DNA from: Grammothele lineata
Lineage: Eukaryota; Basidiomycota; Agaricomycetes; Polyporales; Polyporaceae
Direction of reading: 5' to 3'
Assembly: GCA_002150815.3 (NCBI GenBank)
Contig: NDFF03000126.1
Span: 62,001-126,000, forward strand
Length of the DNA stretch: 64,000 bases
This document shows positions 31,184-43,894 of the stretch, one piece after another. A program made the position numbers and the translations under genes. How positions within the stretch are numbered: position 1 is the first letter of the stretch; every line of letters begins with the position of its first letter. Below the pieces are notes generated by a model. The model was not told the origin of the DNA, did not search any database, and worked only from the letters and a program-made list of their open reading frames with translations.

Positions 31184-33398
31184 ATGTGGCTACTACATAC
31201 AAAGACGGGGAAGCTTCGATTCTTCAATAAACCCGACGATGTCCCTGGAGGCTATGCAATCCTCTCTCACGTTTGGGGAGCGCCGTACGAAGAAGACACG
31301 TTCCAAAAGGTGCAAGACGCAGCTCTACAGTGCGAGATGAACGAGCGACTGGTCCACTTCCGCGAGCTCGGGCCGCCCCCTGTCACAACTGCCGAGCTCG
31401 AAGACGCTGTGGAGAGATTGGAGAATACAGTCGACGGCTTACGGAGGAGCAACGACGAGCTGCGCCGCATGTTCCTCGCGCTTTGCACGCATCTCCAAGG
31501 AGGCTCCCGAGTAGACAATATGGAATCCATCCTACGTGTCATCACTCCAGCACACCGCCTATCGGGGGACTCTTGGGGAGACCACACCAACGCACCCTCC
31601 GTTCTCTGCAGCCCTTCCCCATCTGCCGACATCCCTCTTCCTACCAATCCTCGCGATCTCCTCTCGCCGAAGATACGCGATTTCCTCATCCTCTCCGCGC
31701 AGAATGGTTTCGACTGGGCGTGGGCCGACACGTGCTGCATCGACAAGACAAGTAGCACTGAGCTAACTGAGGCGATCAACTCAATGTTCCAGTACTACGC
31801 CTTCTCCAGCGTCTGCTACGTCTACCTATGTGACGTCTCGCCAGACGATTACGTCCTCGAGCACGACTCCGAGTTTGCTGAGAGTCGTTGGCACAGACGC
31901 GGCTGGACGCTACAGGAACTGCTCGCGCCCAAGACGGTGCGCTTCCTTGCGCGTGACTGGAGCCCACTCGGGAACAAGTTCGCACTTGCCGACGCCCTGG
32001 AGCGCGTCACAAGCGTGTCCGCAGAAGTGTTACGATTCGAGCGGGACGTGACGGAGATGAGCGTCGCCACGCGTATCGCCTGGGCCGCGAACAGGGAGAC
32101 GACGCGCGTTGAAGACGAGGCGTATTGTCTGTTCGGGTTGTTTGGCATCAACCTTCCGACGCTGTATGGGGAGGGGCGGAACGCCTTCTACAGACTTCAA
32201 GAGGAGATTATGCGCACATGTGTGGACACGACGCTGTTCGCATGGGGAGCCCACAAATACGTGCACAGCGTGGAACACTTGTGGGAGATTGGCCGTGATG
32301 TCGGAACCAGTCCATCGACGTACCGCACGACGGCCGGAGATCATATGTTCGCACCTCGTCCGCGGGAGTTCACAGATAAAGGAGAGATCTTCTTCGCTCA
32401 ACTCGAAGACGTCGTTGTTAACGCCAAGGTGAGCGATAGGTACTCACTCAACCGCTTACTACGCTGACGCTTTAATTTAGAGTACCGCTGTCGACGAAAT
32501 CTCGCCGTCATCTCAACCTCCGCACATATCTTTCAGCATGAGCCCAGAAGGCGTCCGCGCTCATCTCCCTATCTGGAAACTCGACTATCCGTATGCCGTC
32601 GCATGCCTCAACGGTAGTGAAGAGAGGAGCCAATCTTTCGATGAAACGAAGCGTATCATTTGGCTCGTCCTCCGTCGTAACTCGACCACCCACCTCGGGT
32701 CACACATCCCTATTTACGACTGCTCCTGGGACACCGAATGTCGCCTCCTGTACGCCACGCCCGATCTCACCAAAAGCCTCGAATGGACGTGGTCAGACAT
32801 TTACATTTCCCCGCGCCCTGCCTATCAGGTCACGGACGCATCCGACCTTCGCGGGCGCATTGCGCGCCTTGGTGTGGGGGCATCGCTCCCGCCGTTCATA
32901 CTCAAGGTCTCTGACATCACTCGGCTCGAGCGAAATCATGGCCTGGAGCTCGACTATGTATCGGATGTACCAATCCCGTGGACTGGCACCGTGCCTCTCG
33001 TGCTTGTCTTCAGGCAGTATCTCGTGTGGGTGACAATGGTTCTAGGCCGTTGTACCGTATCGGCTGGACGGTCGGCTACCGATGAAGGGGTCTCCGAAAA
33101 TCCCCCGCTCGGGCCTCACTACCTCGTCTGCAGGTTCGATCTCGAGCACGCGGACCGGATGGAGGATGAAGAGCCTTCGCACGACTGCTCCAATGACCAC
33201 GTTACGCTCAACGATGCTGGTCGGATACGGCGGGTATTCTCGAGTGCTGCGCAAGACGGATGGAACTCGATGTTGAAGGCCAACATGACGTTCGAGTTTC
33301 GGCAGAGTCTGATGGACCCGTCTGGTCAGACATTGGAGATGTTTTTCGACGACGCGTCTCCAATGGAAGGCTCTCAGTGGTGGTCGAATTTGGGGTAG
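31184..33398 (+). CDS. HET-domain protein 2 (720 aa)
   Basis: Exons 31184-32428 and 32481-33398 are joined by a 52 bp GTGAGC...TTTAG intron in phase 0. Exon 1 is exactly 415 codons, as in HET1. The start MWLLHTKTGKLRFF is conserved with the two paralogues. HET motifs are GGYAILSHVWGAPYEEDTF, WAWADTCCIDKTSSTELTEA, RRGWTLQELLAPKTVRFLAR and EDEAYCLFGLFGINLPTLYG. The insertion carries a heptad-like stretch (ELEDAVERLENTVDGLRRSN, residues about 71-100). The C-terminal half has the shared domain (GVRAHLPI, WTWSDIYISP, LGPHYLVCRFD) and ends after FDDASPMEGSQWWSNLG. All canonical HET residues are present, so this is the best candidate for an active incompatibility effector in the trio. It points away from HET1 and towards HET3. 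Confidence 0.87.
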
Positions 33399-33769
33399 AC
33401 GAGACAGAGTATGTCAATACCATTCGTCTCCGTCAGACGGCGCTTCCTTCCGTTTGCATTTATTTGTCCCACATCTCACCTTGAATATACAGGTGTATGG
33501 TATTAGGCTTAGTTACTATGGTCTTTCTGGACAAGAGCACGGATCAGACAAGGAGACGTGCACGAATTGATGCATTTTTATCCAATTTCTATCTACCGTT
33601 TGGCTCGGCACCTGGGGCAAAAGGAATTCGATGGGATGGGATGCAAAGGGACGCTACGAGACGCGGAGAGACGTGATGAAGGAAGCGAACAAGCACCCAG
33701 CACTCTTCCGCGCTCGTTTTCCGAAATTACAACGAAGGCTCGATCCCGTACCACTCTCACGTCAGGATG
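33399..33769. other. Short convergent intergenic region between HET2 and HET3
   Basis: These 370 bp separate the stop codons of two convergent HET genes and should hold both 3' UTRs. No repeat or gene is seen. Confidence 0.5.
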
Positions 33770-35963
33770 CTAGAGGACTGCTACATTCTCTTCCCAGAGG
33801 AGATCCTCGAATACGACGCCTAACGTAGTTCCACCCTTATACAGACCATTCCGCTTGAAAGAGAGGGTGATCGCGGGTACCAGACCCATGTCCCGAAACT
33901 CCAACTTCGACGCCCTCACCGTGACACGAGCGCCCCCACCTTCGTCCAGTACGATATGATGCCGATGGCAATCGTGCGATGTGTTCTGTACGTCGTCACT
34001 TCTTTGGAAACGGCCTATGAAGTAGTGCCTCGTGGGAAGGCCGGATGAAGTGGAAGAACGGCTACAGCAGCCGAACTCGAGCACCAAAAACATTGAAAAC
34101 GACGAATGTCGGAAGAGGACAAGCAAGGTGGGATCGCCAGTCCATGGAGTCAACCGTATGCCTTCTACGGAAAGTAATCGCAGCTTGAGTTCGTTGTCAC
34201 CATCGGACAGCTTTGTGAGACTCGATCGCTCCAGGACAAAGGGAGGTGCTGGGCCTATGCACAGGCGGCTGAGGAGCTCTCGAGGTTGGGCTAGGTTAGA
34301 GGCGCGGTGCTGGGGCCGCGGGGAGAGGTACATGTCGCACCATTCCCAGCGAAGTGTGCTGTCGAGTTCAGGAAGCACGGCGAGTAGCCTGTATCCCTCG
34401 ATAGTGTGGCATGTGTAGGTAGGAACGTCGTCGTCGGGGGTGCCGTTGTCTCGCTGGAGGAGGAGACAGACGTGTGAAGAGTAGTCTGCGGTATCCCGAA
34501 CCCCGCATAGCTTCGCAACAGCGTAGCTGTTCAAAGGGTGGGCCAGTGTGTGGATGGGTATGTGCGCACGGACCCCATGAGAGGTCATCGAGAACGAAGA
34601 CATCCCATGGTCCTTAGACATATATTTGAACCAGCTGAACCCCTTCTAATCCGCTGTCATCAGCATAACGCTCGATTAACGAAACATTGTAGCAAGTGAG
34701 CCTCACCGATGTCGCTGATACCTGCCCTGAAAGCTCCGAGCTCTCGAACCGAACGCTCCTACGCCAACTGAATGCAGAAGGAGAAGGGGCGAAGAGGAAT
34801 GAGTTGTCGTGTTCTGCCGCTGATTGAATATACGCGTCAGGATTGGCTGGATTGGCTGGTAGGTACTTCTCCATGTGAGCGGTAACCAGTCGTCGGTACG
34901 GCCTCCATTCTCCCCAGGCCAGAAGGCTCACGTCTGGCGAGGTCCTCAGGATCTCCTCTTGCAGGCGGTAGAATGCATTGCGACCCTCGCCATAGAGCGT
35001 CGGCATGTTGATTCCGAAGAGTCCGAACAGGCAGTACGCTTCGTCCTCGACACGTGTGGTAGAGCGCTCCGACGCCCACGCCATCCGGGCAGCAACGCCG
35101 AACGTCGTCACGTCCTTTTCGAAACGCAAAACACTAGTAGGAATGTGCGTAATGGATTCCAGTCTGTCCGCGTGCGTGTGCTTGTCTCCAAGAAGCACCC
35201 ACTCGTTCGACATGAAGTGGAGTTTCTTGGGAGCGAGGAGTTCTTGGAGCGTCCAGCCGCGCGAATGCCATCGACTATAATCGAATGCACCGTACCTGTC
35301 GAGGCTGTCGGTACTAGGGACGTCGGCCAGGTAAACGTAACAGACGTCAGAGAGGGAGTAGTATCGGAACATGGAATTGATAGCTTCGGACAGCTCTGAG
35401 CTGCTGGTCTTGTCGATACAACATGTATCAGCCCATGCCCACTCGAACCCATCCCGCTCTGCTTGACAGAGAAAGCCACGGATCTTCTCCGAGATGAGGT
35501 GGCGAGGGGCTGTCGGTAGAGCCCGGTCGCAAATTTCGGAGGCAGAGACTGGAGCAGTCTGTGATGGTGGGGGATATGGTGCAGACGTTGAGGGCGTCGC
35601 AACGGGGTGGATGGACGAAGGGCTCGAAGCGCATGAAAGACGGGACGTGTTGTATTGGGGAGATAACAGAGAAGCGAGCGTATCGATAGTCTCCTGCTGC
35701 TTCTCGACAATGCGCTGGAGATCTTCGACGGCGCTTTGAAGTTCCCTGAAGCTGAGGCACGAGCTGGGCCCGCTGTTCGACGCCTGCGTGGTGAACCGTT
35801 CTACGTCCCCCCCATACTTCACGGAAGCCTCCTGAACCGTTTGAAACGTATCCTCCTCGGTTGCAGACCCCCAAACATGCGACAGGATGGCGTACCCTCC
35901 GGGAACCTCCTCAGGCCGGTTGAAGTACTTAAGTTTTGCGGTGTGAGTATTCAACAGCCACAT
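33770..35963 (-). CDS. HET-domain protein 3 (699 aa)
   Basis: Exons 34707-35963 (419 codons) and 33770-34612 join in phase 0 across a 94 bp GTGAGG...CTAAG intron. The protein starts MWLLNTHTAKLKYFNRPEEV. HET motifs are GGYAILSHVWGSATEEDTF, WAWADTCCIDKTSSSELSEA, RGWTLQELLAPKKLHFMS and EDEAYCLFGLFGINMPTLYG. The insertion has a coiled coil (LQSAVEDLQRIVEKQQETID) and a long Ser/Pro linker. The C-terminal domain matches the paralogues (HGVRAHIPI, WEWCDMYLSP, TRHYFIGRFQR) but is shorter and ends in FEDLLWEENVAVL. Intron position, coiled coil and tail show that the three genes are one locally expanded family. Their divergence lies mainly in the linker and C-terminal half, as expected for recognition proteins. 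Confidence 0.86.
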
Positions 35964-37380
35964 CTATGTGACCGGAACGGCGCCATAAGTCTGAGGTCGT
36001 GCCACCGCAACGAATCTAAAGATATACTCACATTAAGACTAAAGCTTTCTACTGGCGGATGTACGAGACAGAGCCGTAATAGTTGGTTCTGTACGTCAGC
36101 AGGAATATAATGAGGCCAATAGCCCGGGGTAGTAAGCCCAAATGTTGCAGACAAGTCTTGATCGTTACGAGATCTTTTTGCTGACAAGAAGCGACCTCAC
36201 TAGACGTACTGCGACACAAAGTGCAGAGGACAAGTGAGAATTTAAGTAAAAGCGAACCAACTGGACTCACTTCTATGTCCCCTATGGCGTAGTGCGCCGC
36301 GGTTCCGCCTCAAGATGCCAGTCTCGCGCAAGTCGGCAACCGAGCAATTCACACTGCACCAAATTCGTACCGGATATGTAGATAACGACGTGAGATCTTA
36401 GAGATTGCTAGCAGAAGATGAACGCTTCGTCCAAGTCGGAGGACGTCGCAGTGACTGGCGGTGACGCGTTCGGCCATTAGGCGCTCCACTCAGCGACGCT
36501 CGCTCTTCGTTGGCTGGGATATACTGGTGACGTCACCCCTAGCCTAGGGTTTCTGTGCCGCGCTGCCTGCCTGGGCGAGTCTCTGTCGCAGCCTGTTGTC
36601 TCTTCGCTACCTGCCCAGTGGACCGCTTTCATCGCATCAGACCAGACATCCTTGTTGTGGTGCCTTGGAGCGCACTTGAAACTCGGCTCGGGAGTCACGG
36701 TCTCAACAAATATTCATCGATAGTCATGTAGGGCCTCTCACTGGTAAGAATTCGTCTGAGCAGCACCAGTGCGTGAACGAGAGAATTGTTGACCCACGCT
36801 GTCCTTCGGTCCTTAGGACGCTGAGACAGTAAGTGCCCTGTGCAGAGGCCGCGCGTAGGTCTAATAGAGTCGCTGATTCGAAGTCACCGTAGGTTCACGG
36901 GCGGTCGAGCCACTCTTGTGTGCACGACACGTTTGCCCGGCTGTGCTACATACTGAGCCTTCTCAACTATAAACTCAGAGTCCGCCTTGTGTAAGGACCT
37001 TTGGCCTATTGAGAGGGGTCATGCTGTTTAAAGGTACGTTACAAATATCTGTTGACGCCTTGCTTTCTTTAACGTATGCGACCATTGATCAGGTGGTTGA
37101 TGCACCCCACGGATCGCAGCCAAAACAACCACAGACACTACGTTTTGTGCGTCATGTGTTTATCGCGTGTTTTAGTTTCACTATAACGCTAAAGCAGTCT
37201 CATACTTACACAATGAGGCACTGGAGCCGAGGAAGACGCGCGAGGCGCCAGGCACACAGTCGCGCCCAATATACGAGGAACCAGTTCGACTACACGTTCT
37301 GATCAGGGCGATCTGCCAAACGTATGGGAGAGTAGAAGAAGCAAGGTACATAGCTGCTCACGCGTCCGTGCATAGCCTCC
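35964..37380. other. 1.4 kb intergenic, no supported gene
   Basis: The left part is the promoter of HET3. The rest, up to the membrane-protein gene, has only short frames on both strands. The 5' exons of the next gene may lie near its right end, but I could not place them. Confidence 0.4.
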
Positions 37381-39306
37381 ATGACTCCTTGGTATTGTCC
37401 CGACATCGCTCATCCAAAGTTTCCTCTCGTCCATCTCGCCCCTTACAACCTCCTCAAAGATCTCGGCGGCAACGCATGGAATGCGAAGAAAATGAGACGA
37501 CAGTGTGCGTCCCAGCCACATCACCTTTGTTCCAAACACAAGGAGATTGGTCTACCGAGAAGGTTGGGTCAGCGACGAAGCTCGTGTCGTCTGCATTAGG
37601 GGACTCGGGGACGTTCGTGTTCAAGGGTACGTGGTTTACATCCCATATCACGTCGTGGAGCTACATGGCCGTCATTAGGCACGGCTCTCTCCGTATGGGG
37701 ACAGCAGGCTTTCGGCAGCCTTGGAGACGCGGGGAACGCAACGTTCATCATGGACGTTACCGACACCGTGCAGACGAACCTCCTCAAAGCGAAAGACATC
37801 AGCACGAGTGAGGAGGTGTACGGCGAGTCGCTGATGGACAACATTGAACACACGTTCGTCGTCCAGAACTTTGGCGTCACGCTTGCACTCGACTATTTCA
37901 GAATTGGAATTGTCGCCTCTACCTCTTCGTCGACGACCACAACTGCGGCCCAAACCTCGCCTACTGGTACGAGGACTACCTCCTTGGAAAGCAGCCCAAC
38001 GCGAGGCTCCACTTCGTCAGCGGCTTCAGATACAGGATCACAAGATAGCGTCATTTCCGTCTCCACAGGTAATTCCCCTACCATCATGCAATAGCGAAGA
38101 TCCTTTTGACTCAAATTCTAGGAAAATCGCTGGGCTTCAACACTCAGAGCGTTTCTGCATCGCGCGCCGAAGATGTTACTTCGGGACAACCAATACGGCC
38201 TCAGCACCAACGTCTTTGGGCTCTACCTCCTCCCATATCATCACTCCGTCTGGCAAGACCGCGGATGCAACTCAGACGGGACCCGTTGCTACATCCCTTA
38301 TTTCCACTAATGGGCCAAGAAAACGCGGCCTCTCTGCAGGCGTATTAGTGGTAATTGCCCTCGGTGCTGTAGTCTTTACTGTGCTAGCTGCGATTGTGTT
38401 CTGGTTGTGCCGGAGGCGCAGACGGCACGTGGACAGGCACGGCCTCTCAGATGAAGGTAAGCCTTTTGCTTATTCCTCACCTTCCGAACCCCGCCCTTCC
38501 TCCGCACTACGCGCTGATACCATCTTCCACATCTTCGCGCAGACTCTGAGAAGTCGCTTCCTACCCAGGCGCGGTACGATCCCGACCCATTCTCAGACCC
38601 TTCTGGTGAGGTCACACCATTCCCATTGGATGCTTCCCCCGAGGAGGGCGCGTCTGGAAGTGTCGTCGGGGATGTGCCCAGCGGCACGTCCAGAGCCGCG
38701 TCGAGACCGCACTCGCACACCGGCTCTCGCAGGAACAAGTCCGATGCGTCTCGGGCCTCCGCGGCGAGTCAAGCGAACGACGGCTCCGAAGTCTCGCAGG
38801 CGCCAGCAACAGTGGCCCCCTCCAGTCCAGATCTAGACGCTTCAGGGGACGCGCTTGCTGGTCGCGGTGGTCTCGATGTGTCGGCCGTACGCGCCTCCCC
38901 GCCTCTCTTGGTGTCCGTCGCCTACGAGAAGGGCAGGAGCAACGGCGACCGCGCTGGCTCCTCAGAATCTACTCAGGACGCATCGTCCCCTCCACCTGCA
39001 ACCCTAGGAGGCGCGGTCGGACGTAGCGGCACCGTCACCGATCCCGAGGCGCACGCGCGCCGCACGGCCAAACGCCGCAGACACCCGCGCGCTCCGCCCG
39101 TCGAAGAAGCCCAGACCGCAGACGTCGTGGAAGAGACGCGCCGAGGACCCGGGCGGCGCACACTGCGGTTCGAGACGGATGGCGGGGTGAGTCTCGCGGG
39201 TGGGTGCGCGCGCGGTGACGGAGAGGAGGGAGAAGACGATAGCGACGATGAGGGGTCAGTGTCGACGATGCCCCCGCCGTACTTCTCGATACAGGGTGTT
39301 AGCTAG
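37381..39306 (+). CDS. Single-pass membrane protein with Ser/Thr-rich outer region (G1); 5' end unresolved
   Basis: Supported exons are about 37495-37626, 37679-38068, 38148-38456 (or from 38205) and 38543-39306; the first coding exon is not settled. The outer part contains GTFVFKGTALSVWGQQAFGS, a beta-sandwich motif seen in many basidiomycete surface proteins, and LALDYFRIG. A Ser/Thr-rich stalk follows (TSSSTTTTAAQTSPTGTRTT). The membrane span is GVLVVIALGAVVFTVLAAIV, followed directly by WLCRRRRRHV, so the C-terminus is cytosolic. The 250-residue tail is acidic and disordered and ends EDDSDDEGSVSTMPPPYFSI. The layout is like that of Mid2/Wsc-type wall sensors, but no WSC domain is present. 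The tail end, with VEEAQTADVVEETRRGPGRR, is shared with the gene at 43895-45205, so the two are paralogues. Confidence 0.65.
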
Positions 39307-40845
39307 CGGCTCTATATCGTGACATTTATTGGACCTCTTCTAGCGGCATCTAGCCAACAACGTGATATTCTAACCACGCCCTATCCGTAAGGAGGCCGTG
39401 CACGCGTTACTTACTCCTGTTCATCATACACGGTGTTTGGCCGGGCCGCCAGAGATTTTGAAAGCAGAGCCGTCAAGGATAGTGTGTTACATTAAAGGGA
39501 GGTAGCACGGAAGAAACATGGAGAGGCGGAGTGCCAGTTCCGTCAGAAAGGCTTGATGTCGTCTGGTACTGGTATGTATTTCACGCTCCTTACACTGGTC
39601 GTTCGCATCAGGGAGTACTCATGCCGCGACGTTCGAAGAGGCCTTGTGCGCGTCGAGCTGCTCTCTCGGTATGTACGGCCAACGACACCCTGCACAGCCC
39701 TGACATTGAGCACGCTCGTGATCTGGCCCAAGTATATGTCTTTCTTCCCTCTTTGCTTAGATCGTCCTTTCAAGCCGGGAGTCTCACGTGCCGCCATCCT
39801 GCAGTTGAACATCACGTCCACACGCACATAGTTTCGGCTCTTCTGCGTGCTCCATACGCACCCCAGGGATGGACGGGCCGGTTTCGAAGCCAGAGCCAGT
39901 CACCCCTGCGTACAGAAAACGACCAGTGTACAGAGTACAGCTCGTTCAACCACGATGGGTCCCGATGTATCTCAAGCCCTCAGTCTCGGGTAGCGTAACC
40001 ATACACAAACGTCCAGATCCCAACGTGCCTTCCCCGGGTACTTACGTGCTATCCACCATCGCCCGCGACAACTCAGTGAACAGGTCTCAATGAAGTTCTC
40101 CGCCGACTCGAGCGCTTCTTGCGCACCCTTCTCCTCTGCCGACCCGAGAATTTGTTCCTCTAGCACCGCTATGGCCCTGCACCGTTACACAAGCAGACGT
40201 CGGTTCATTGTAGGTCTCATACCTCTTTTCTCGTACCGTCATATCACCGACGCTGTGATTCTTACTACCAGGTTTCCTGTTAGCATTCTCAATCAGCAAC
40301 CAGCGTCTTTGCGCCTGTCAGCGCAGTCTCCGTGATATCTGGGCGCATTAAGTTCGTGCAATGGTTCAATAGATTATCAGTTACGATAACACTATCAATG
40401 AAGAAACACGTAGAACTTGTTGAGTCTTGACATTACATCCCGCACGCGACGATAGGACCTGAGGCTTCGAATGGCGCCGGACGAGCACCGTGAACGCCCA
40501 GCGTGTCTCAATCGTGCCTGCAAACAACGGTCCTCCCGTCCTCCTCGTCAAGCGAAGCAGAATTGGCTGTTCGTTGATATGACACCATCAATGCTGTTCC
40601 GTCTGCTGGTATCCAAGCTCTGCGTGCTCATCTACTTACGATACCTGCAAATTGCAATCATACAACACTCAATACTCCACACGCAACTGAGTTGTACATT
40701 TCCGCCTCCGCAATTTGTATCCAAGATGGAACGGAAATTGTGAGTTCAGTCCTCGCCGTGAATTACCAGCGAGGGAGGCCCAGCGCGGTCACGGCGTCGC
40801 GCAGAGTCGTCAATGAATCATCCCTGGGTGGCTTCCCAGGGTATA
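39307..40845. other. 1.5 kb intergenic, no supported gene
   Basis: Short frames overlap on both strands around 39540-39830, which points to chance rather than genes. Nothing else is recognisable. The right end is the 3' flank of the next minus-strand gene. Confidence 0.4.
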
Positions 40846-41863
40846 TCAGGCCGGGAAAGTGGTCCCCTTGCCTTCTGTATCACCATCCTGAACTACGATC
40901 ACCGGCCCGCATCCATCCTCGCTCCCAAATATAATCTGAGGGTCGCGCGACGTGTATCCGTACGCCGGGAGCGTAGACACGACGCTTGACACGACGGAGC
41001 TCCGATCATCGTCCCACTTCTTCGGCTTCTCGCCGTAGACAGTGAGCAGCGTGCTCGAAGAAGGCGAGAACAACGTGTTTGAGCCTGGGAGAGGAAGCTT
41101 CGGTGAGCTGAAAAGCACGAGTGAAGATGAACGGGACGCACCGAGAACGTTTGCTGTCGACTTGTTCTGCCGCTTGATCTTTCTCCGGATCCAGAGCGCG
41201 GCAGCGATCACAGTCAACAGTGCGAGAAGCACACCGAGAACGATACCTGCTATCGCTCCCGGAGATAGCCCCCCGGGGTCCGCGTGGGATGGAGGTTGTA
41301 CAGTGGGATGGACACTCGCAGGGGTCGTCAACTGGCCAGGGGAAGAGGTAGTACTGGAGGCAGCCGCGGGCCCGGAAGTGGGAACTTCTGTGGTTTCGAT
41401 TGAAGACGTAGTTAGGAATCCATTTGGGAGTGTTGTCGTGCCAACGGGAGAAACGGATGATGAAGTGGAAGACGTAGTCGAGGTCGGAGGTTCCGCATTC
41501 GAAGAAACGCTGGTGGCGACATCCGAGCTCTTCTCTGCTGCCAATCCATGGAGTTCTTCTACACAATAAAATATAAGAAAGATACGCACGGTGAGATGTG
41601 GGAGTGCTCGATGGTTGTGTACTGAAGACGCCTAGGGATGTAGCGACGGGCATGCTGGACGATGCCGGGTTCAACGTTTGTGTAGTGGGCTGAGAGGCTG
41701 GCCCGGTCGGATCTTGCGCAAGCACAGAGGTTGCAGTACGGGGGTCTGGCAGATTTTCTTTTGAGGTTTCAGAATGGCCATTGGTGCCGATGGACTGAAA
41801 ATTGAATGTACACTCATTCGCTGAAAAGCCTGGAGTAAGTTGGCATTCAGGAATCCCAGACAT
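40846..41863 (-). CDS. Single-pass membrane protein with Ser/Thr-rich outer region (G3, 309 aa)
   Basis: Exons 41590-41863, 41142-41558 and 40846-41084 join in frame (introns GTGCGT...TGTAG and GTGCGT...CCCAG). The N-terminus MSGIPECQLTPGFSANECTF has two cysteines and matches the N-terminus of the gene at 43895-45205. A stalk of about 110 residues rich in Ser, Thr and Pro follows (e.g. STTSSTSSSVSPVGTTTLPN). The span is GAIAGIVLGVLLALLTVIAA, followed by LWIRRKIKRQNK. The cytosolic tail has VYGEKPKKWDDDRSSVVSSV and ends QDGDTEGKGTTFPA, unlike the tail of the other two members. No signal peptide is visible. A splice acceptor lies just before the start with an open frame (KLA-M), so extra 5' exons are possible. 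A surface sensor role is inferred from architecture. Confidence 0.65.
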
Positions 41864-43894
41864 GGCGAGTTTCTAAGAGGCGTACACTTTCATTTTCTGC
41901 TGCGTTTGTCTTGGTGAAGAAAACATACCTTTAGAGTGAAAAGCCTCCAAATAGTGTTTGGATGCGATAGAATCCACTAAGACTTTCCGTTCACCTATGG
42001 GCTAAGATACTGATTAGGTATGAGAGACAAGGTGTAGAGTCCTATCCGACTGAATGAGACACTTACTCTTCTAATGCGGTTTGAGAGGAGCTCGTATAGT
42101 GCTATGTGCGGGGAGGACGCACACACCAATCGACATCCCATTGCTCCTGGTCGCTGTCTTATAGACACCATTCACCAAGCCAGCGAACTACGCCAATCTG
42201 CCGAGTCCGCTGTCAGATGCCTTTCGGGAAGACGTGCGACAAGAACTCATGGCCTTGGAAACGAAGAAACGCCTCTGTGCAACCTCGACCACCAACCACA
42301 GTGCTCGCAGTCTTCCAGTTGACGGTGGCGGTGACGCGAACCGAAACCTATTAGTTGCCCTTCAATCAGTCCTTCTTTGTTCTTACATAACCGGGGACAC
42401 CGGCCGTGATGCGTCCGTGTCAGATTCTAAACCATGACCTCAGCTCGCATGGAAGGAACTCGCTGGTAGACATTCAAACTTCGTCCGAGTAAGCACACCA
42501 TGCATGAGTATCTCTGGAGCATGTCTGTACCACTCCAATCTCTTAGGTATTAAACGCCGTCTAGATCGTATAAGACCGTCCTCGACGGACAATGCATGCC
42601 TTCGAGCGCGTAGCCGCCTTCGCAGGAAGCAATCTGCGGTCTGGGTTCCATCTATCATAATATCTTCGGAGCTCCTACATGTACGGAATAGCGGTTGCTT
42701 CCATCTGCCCAACTTCAGAGAAGAGATGTACGTCACGGTACTGTGATGAGAATGACGGCTTCTGTGGGCTAGGGTGTCACTGGGGTTGACGTTTCTGAAT
42801 GAGACGACTGACACAAAGCTCGGTGATTGTTCGATAAGATGCGGAACACAACAGAGCCCGTGGATATCGCTTATCCCCCACTCGCATACCTCCATCGATA
42901 TCGCGCAAGTAAGGTCTGCCGACCCTCGACACCGGCTGCACGGATAGGGACGGTTTTCCATGCTGCTCTCTTGGCTGCATTCGCCACGATCGTGTGATGA
43001 AAAGGTTGGAGGTGTAGCAATTATCAAGGCTCCTAAGGCTACAATACCTTTTTAGAGCGTTATTCCAAAGCTGGGGACTCGGAAGCCACGTCCAAGCCGC
43101 GTGAGTCTTCTCCGTCTCCGGTCTCACGCCGGACTGTGAGTGGAGGATACTTGGCAGGGGACCCGAGATAGACCGCGAGCACTGGTGCGTTCCGTGAAAG
43201 AAGAGGGGCAAAATTAGAGAGAGGAGGTCTAGATAGACATGGCATTAAGGCGAGTGAAGGACATGGACGACGTCGACGTCGACAAGCCGCGCGGTGCGCT
43301 GGCCCATTCGACTCAGGCGCAGTCCCCACGTGAGCATATTCAAGCGCCTGAGCCACGCGAGCATACGGGCCGCCCCCTTTGCCGAGCGCCGAGTATGTGC
43401 CCTCCTTGTCCTCGAACGCTCAGACAACTTGCATCCATCGTCTTACTCCCAGGTCTCCCCAGGCGTAGACTTGCCGGATCATTGCGTATGAATCATCTCT
43501 GCCTACGGTCTCTCGCTATGCCAACCTCTTCCCCAAACGTCTGTCTCCAAAGCTGCCTCCGCGCGTCTGGGTTCCAGGCCTTGGCCTTGCGTTTTCTACC
43601 GCCTTCGGAACTCAAAAGTCTCCAAGGTACGTCACCCTATATGATTTGCTCTTTTTCACGTTCTTATTTCTCTCCCAGTTGCGTCTCACCTCGTTACCTT
43701 CCATATTGCCGTCTCATTGAGACGAGTATCTGTCCTCGCCCTGCGGACAACGTCGATGGTATCCGAGATCTCAGCTTCTAACACGTGTAGAGCCGTTTTA
43801 ATCAACCCGACGCGGGCACTTAATCCCTCAGCCCAATGAGATGCACGCGCTAGATATTCAAAGGGAGTTTCACAAATGACACAATGTGCCTCAA
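41864..43894. repeat. Upstream half of duplicated unit 1 (similar to 45206-47000)
   Basis: The 5' flank of gene G3 shows patchy similarity, in the same order and orientation, to the 5' flank of gene G2. Shared landmarks include GAGTAAGTGTC near 42070, ACATGGCATTAAG at about 43237, the word TTCAAGCGCC near 43340 and a GTACGTCAC near 43627. Parts may be 5' exons of G3, such as a minus-strand stretch near 42770-42990, or a decayed neighbour gene. I could not complete any frame. Identity looks like 60-70 percent by eye. Confidence 0.4.
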
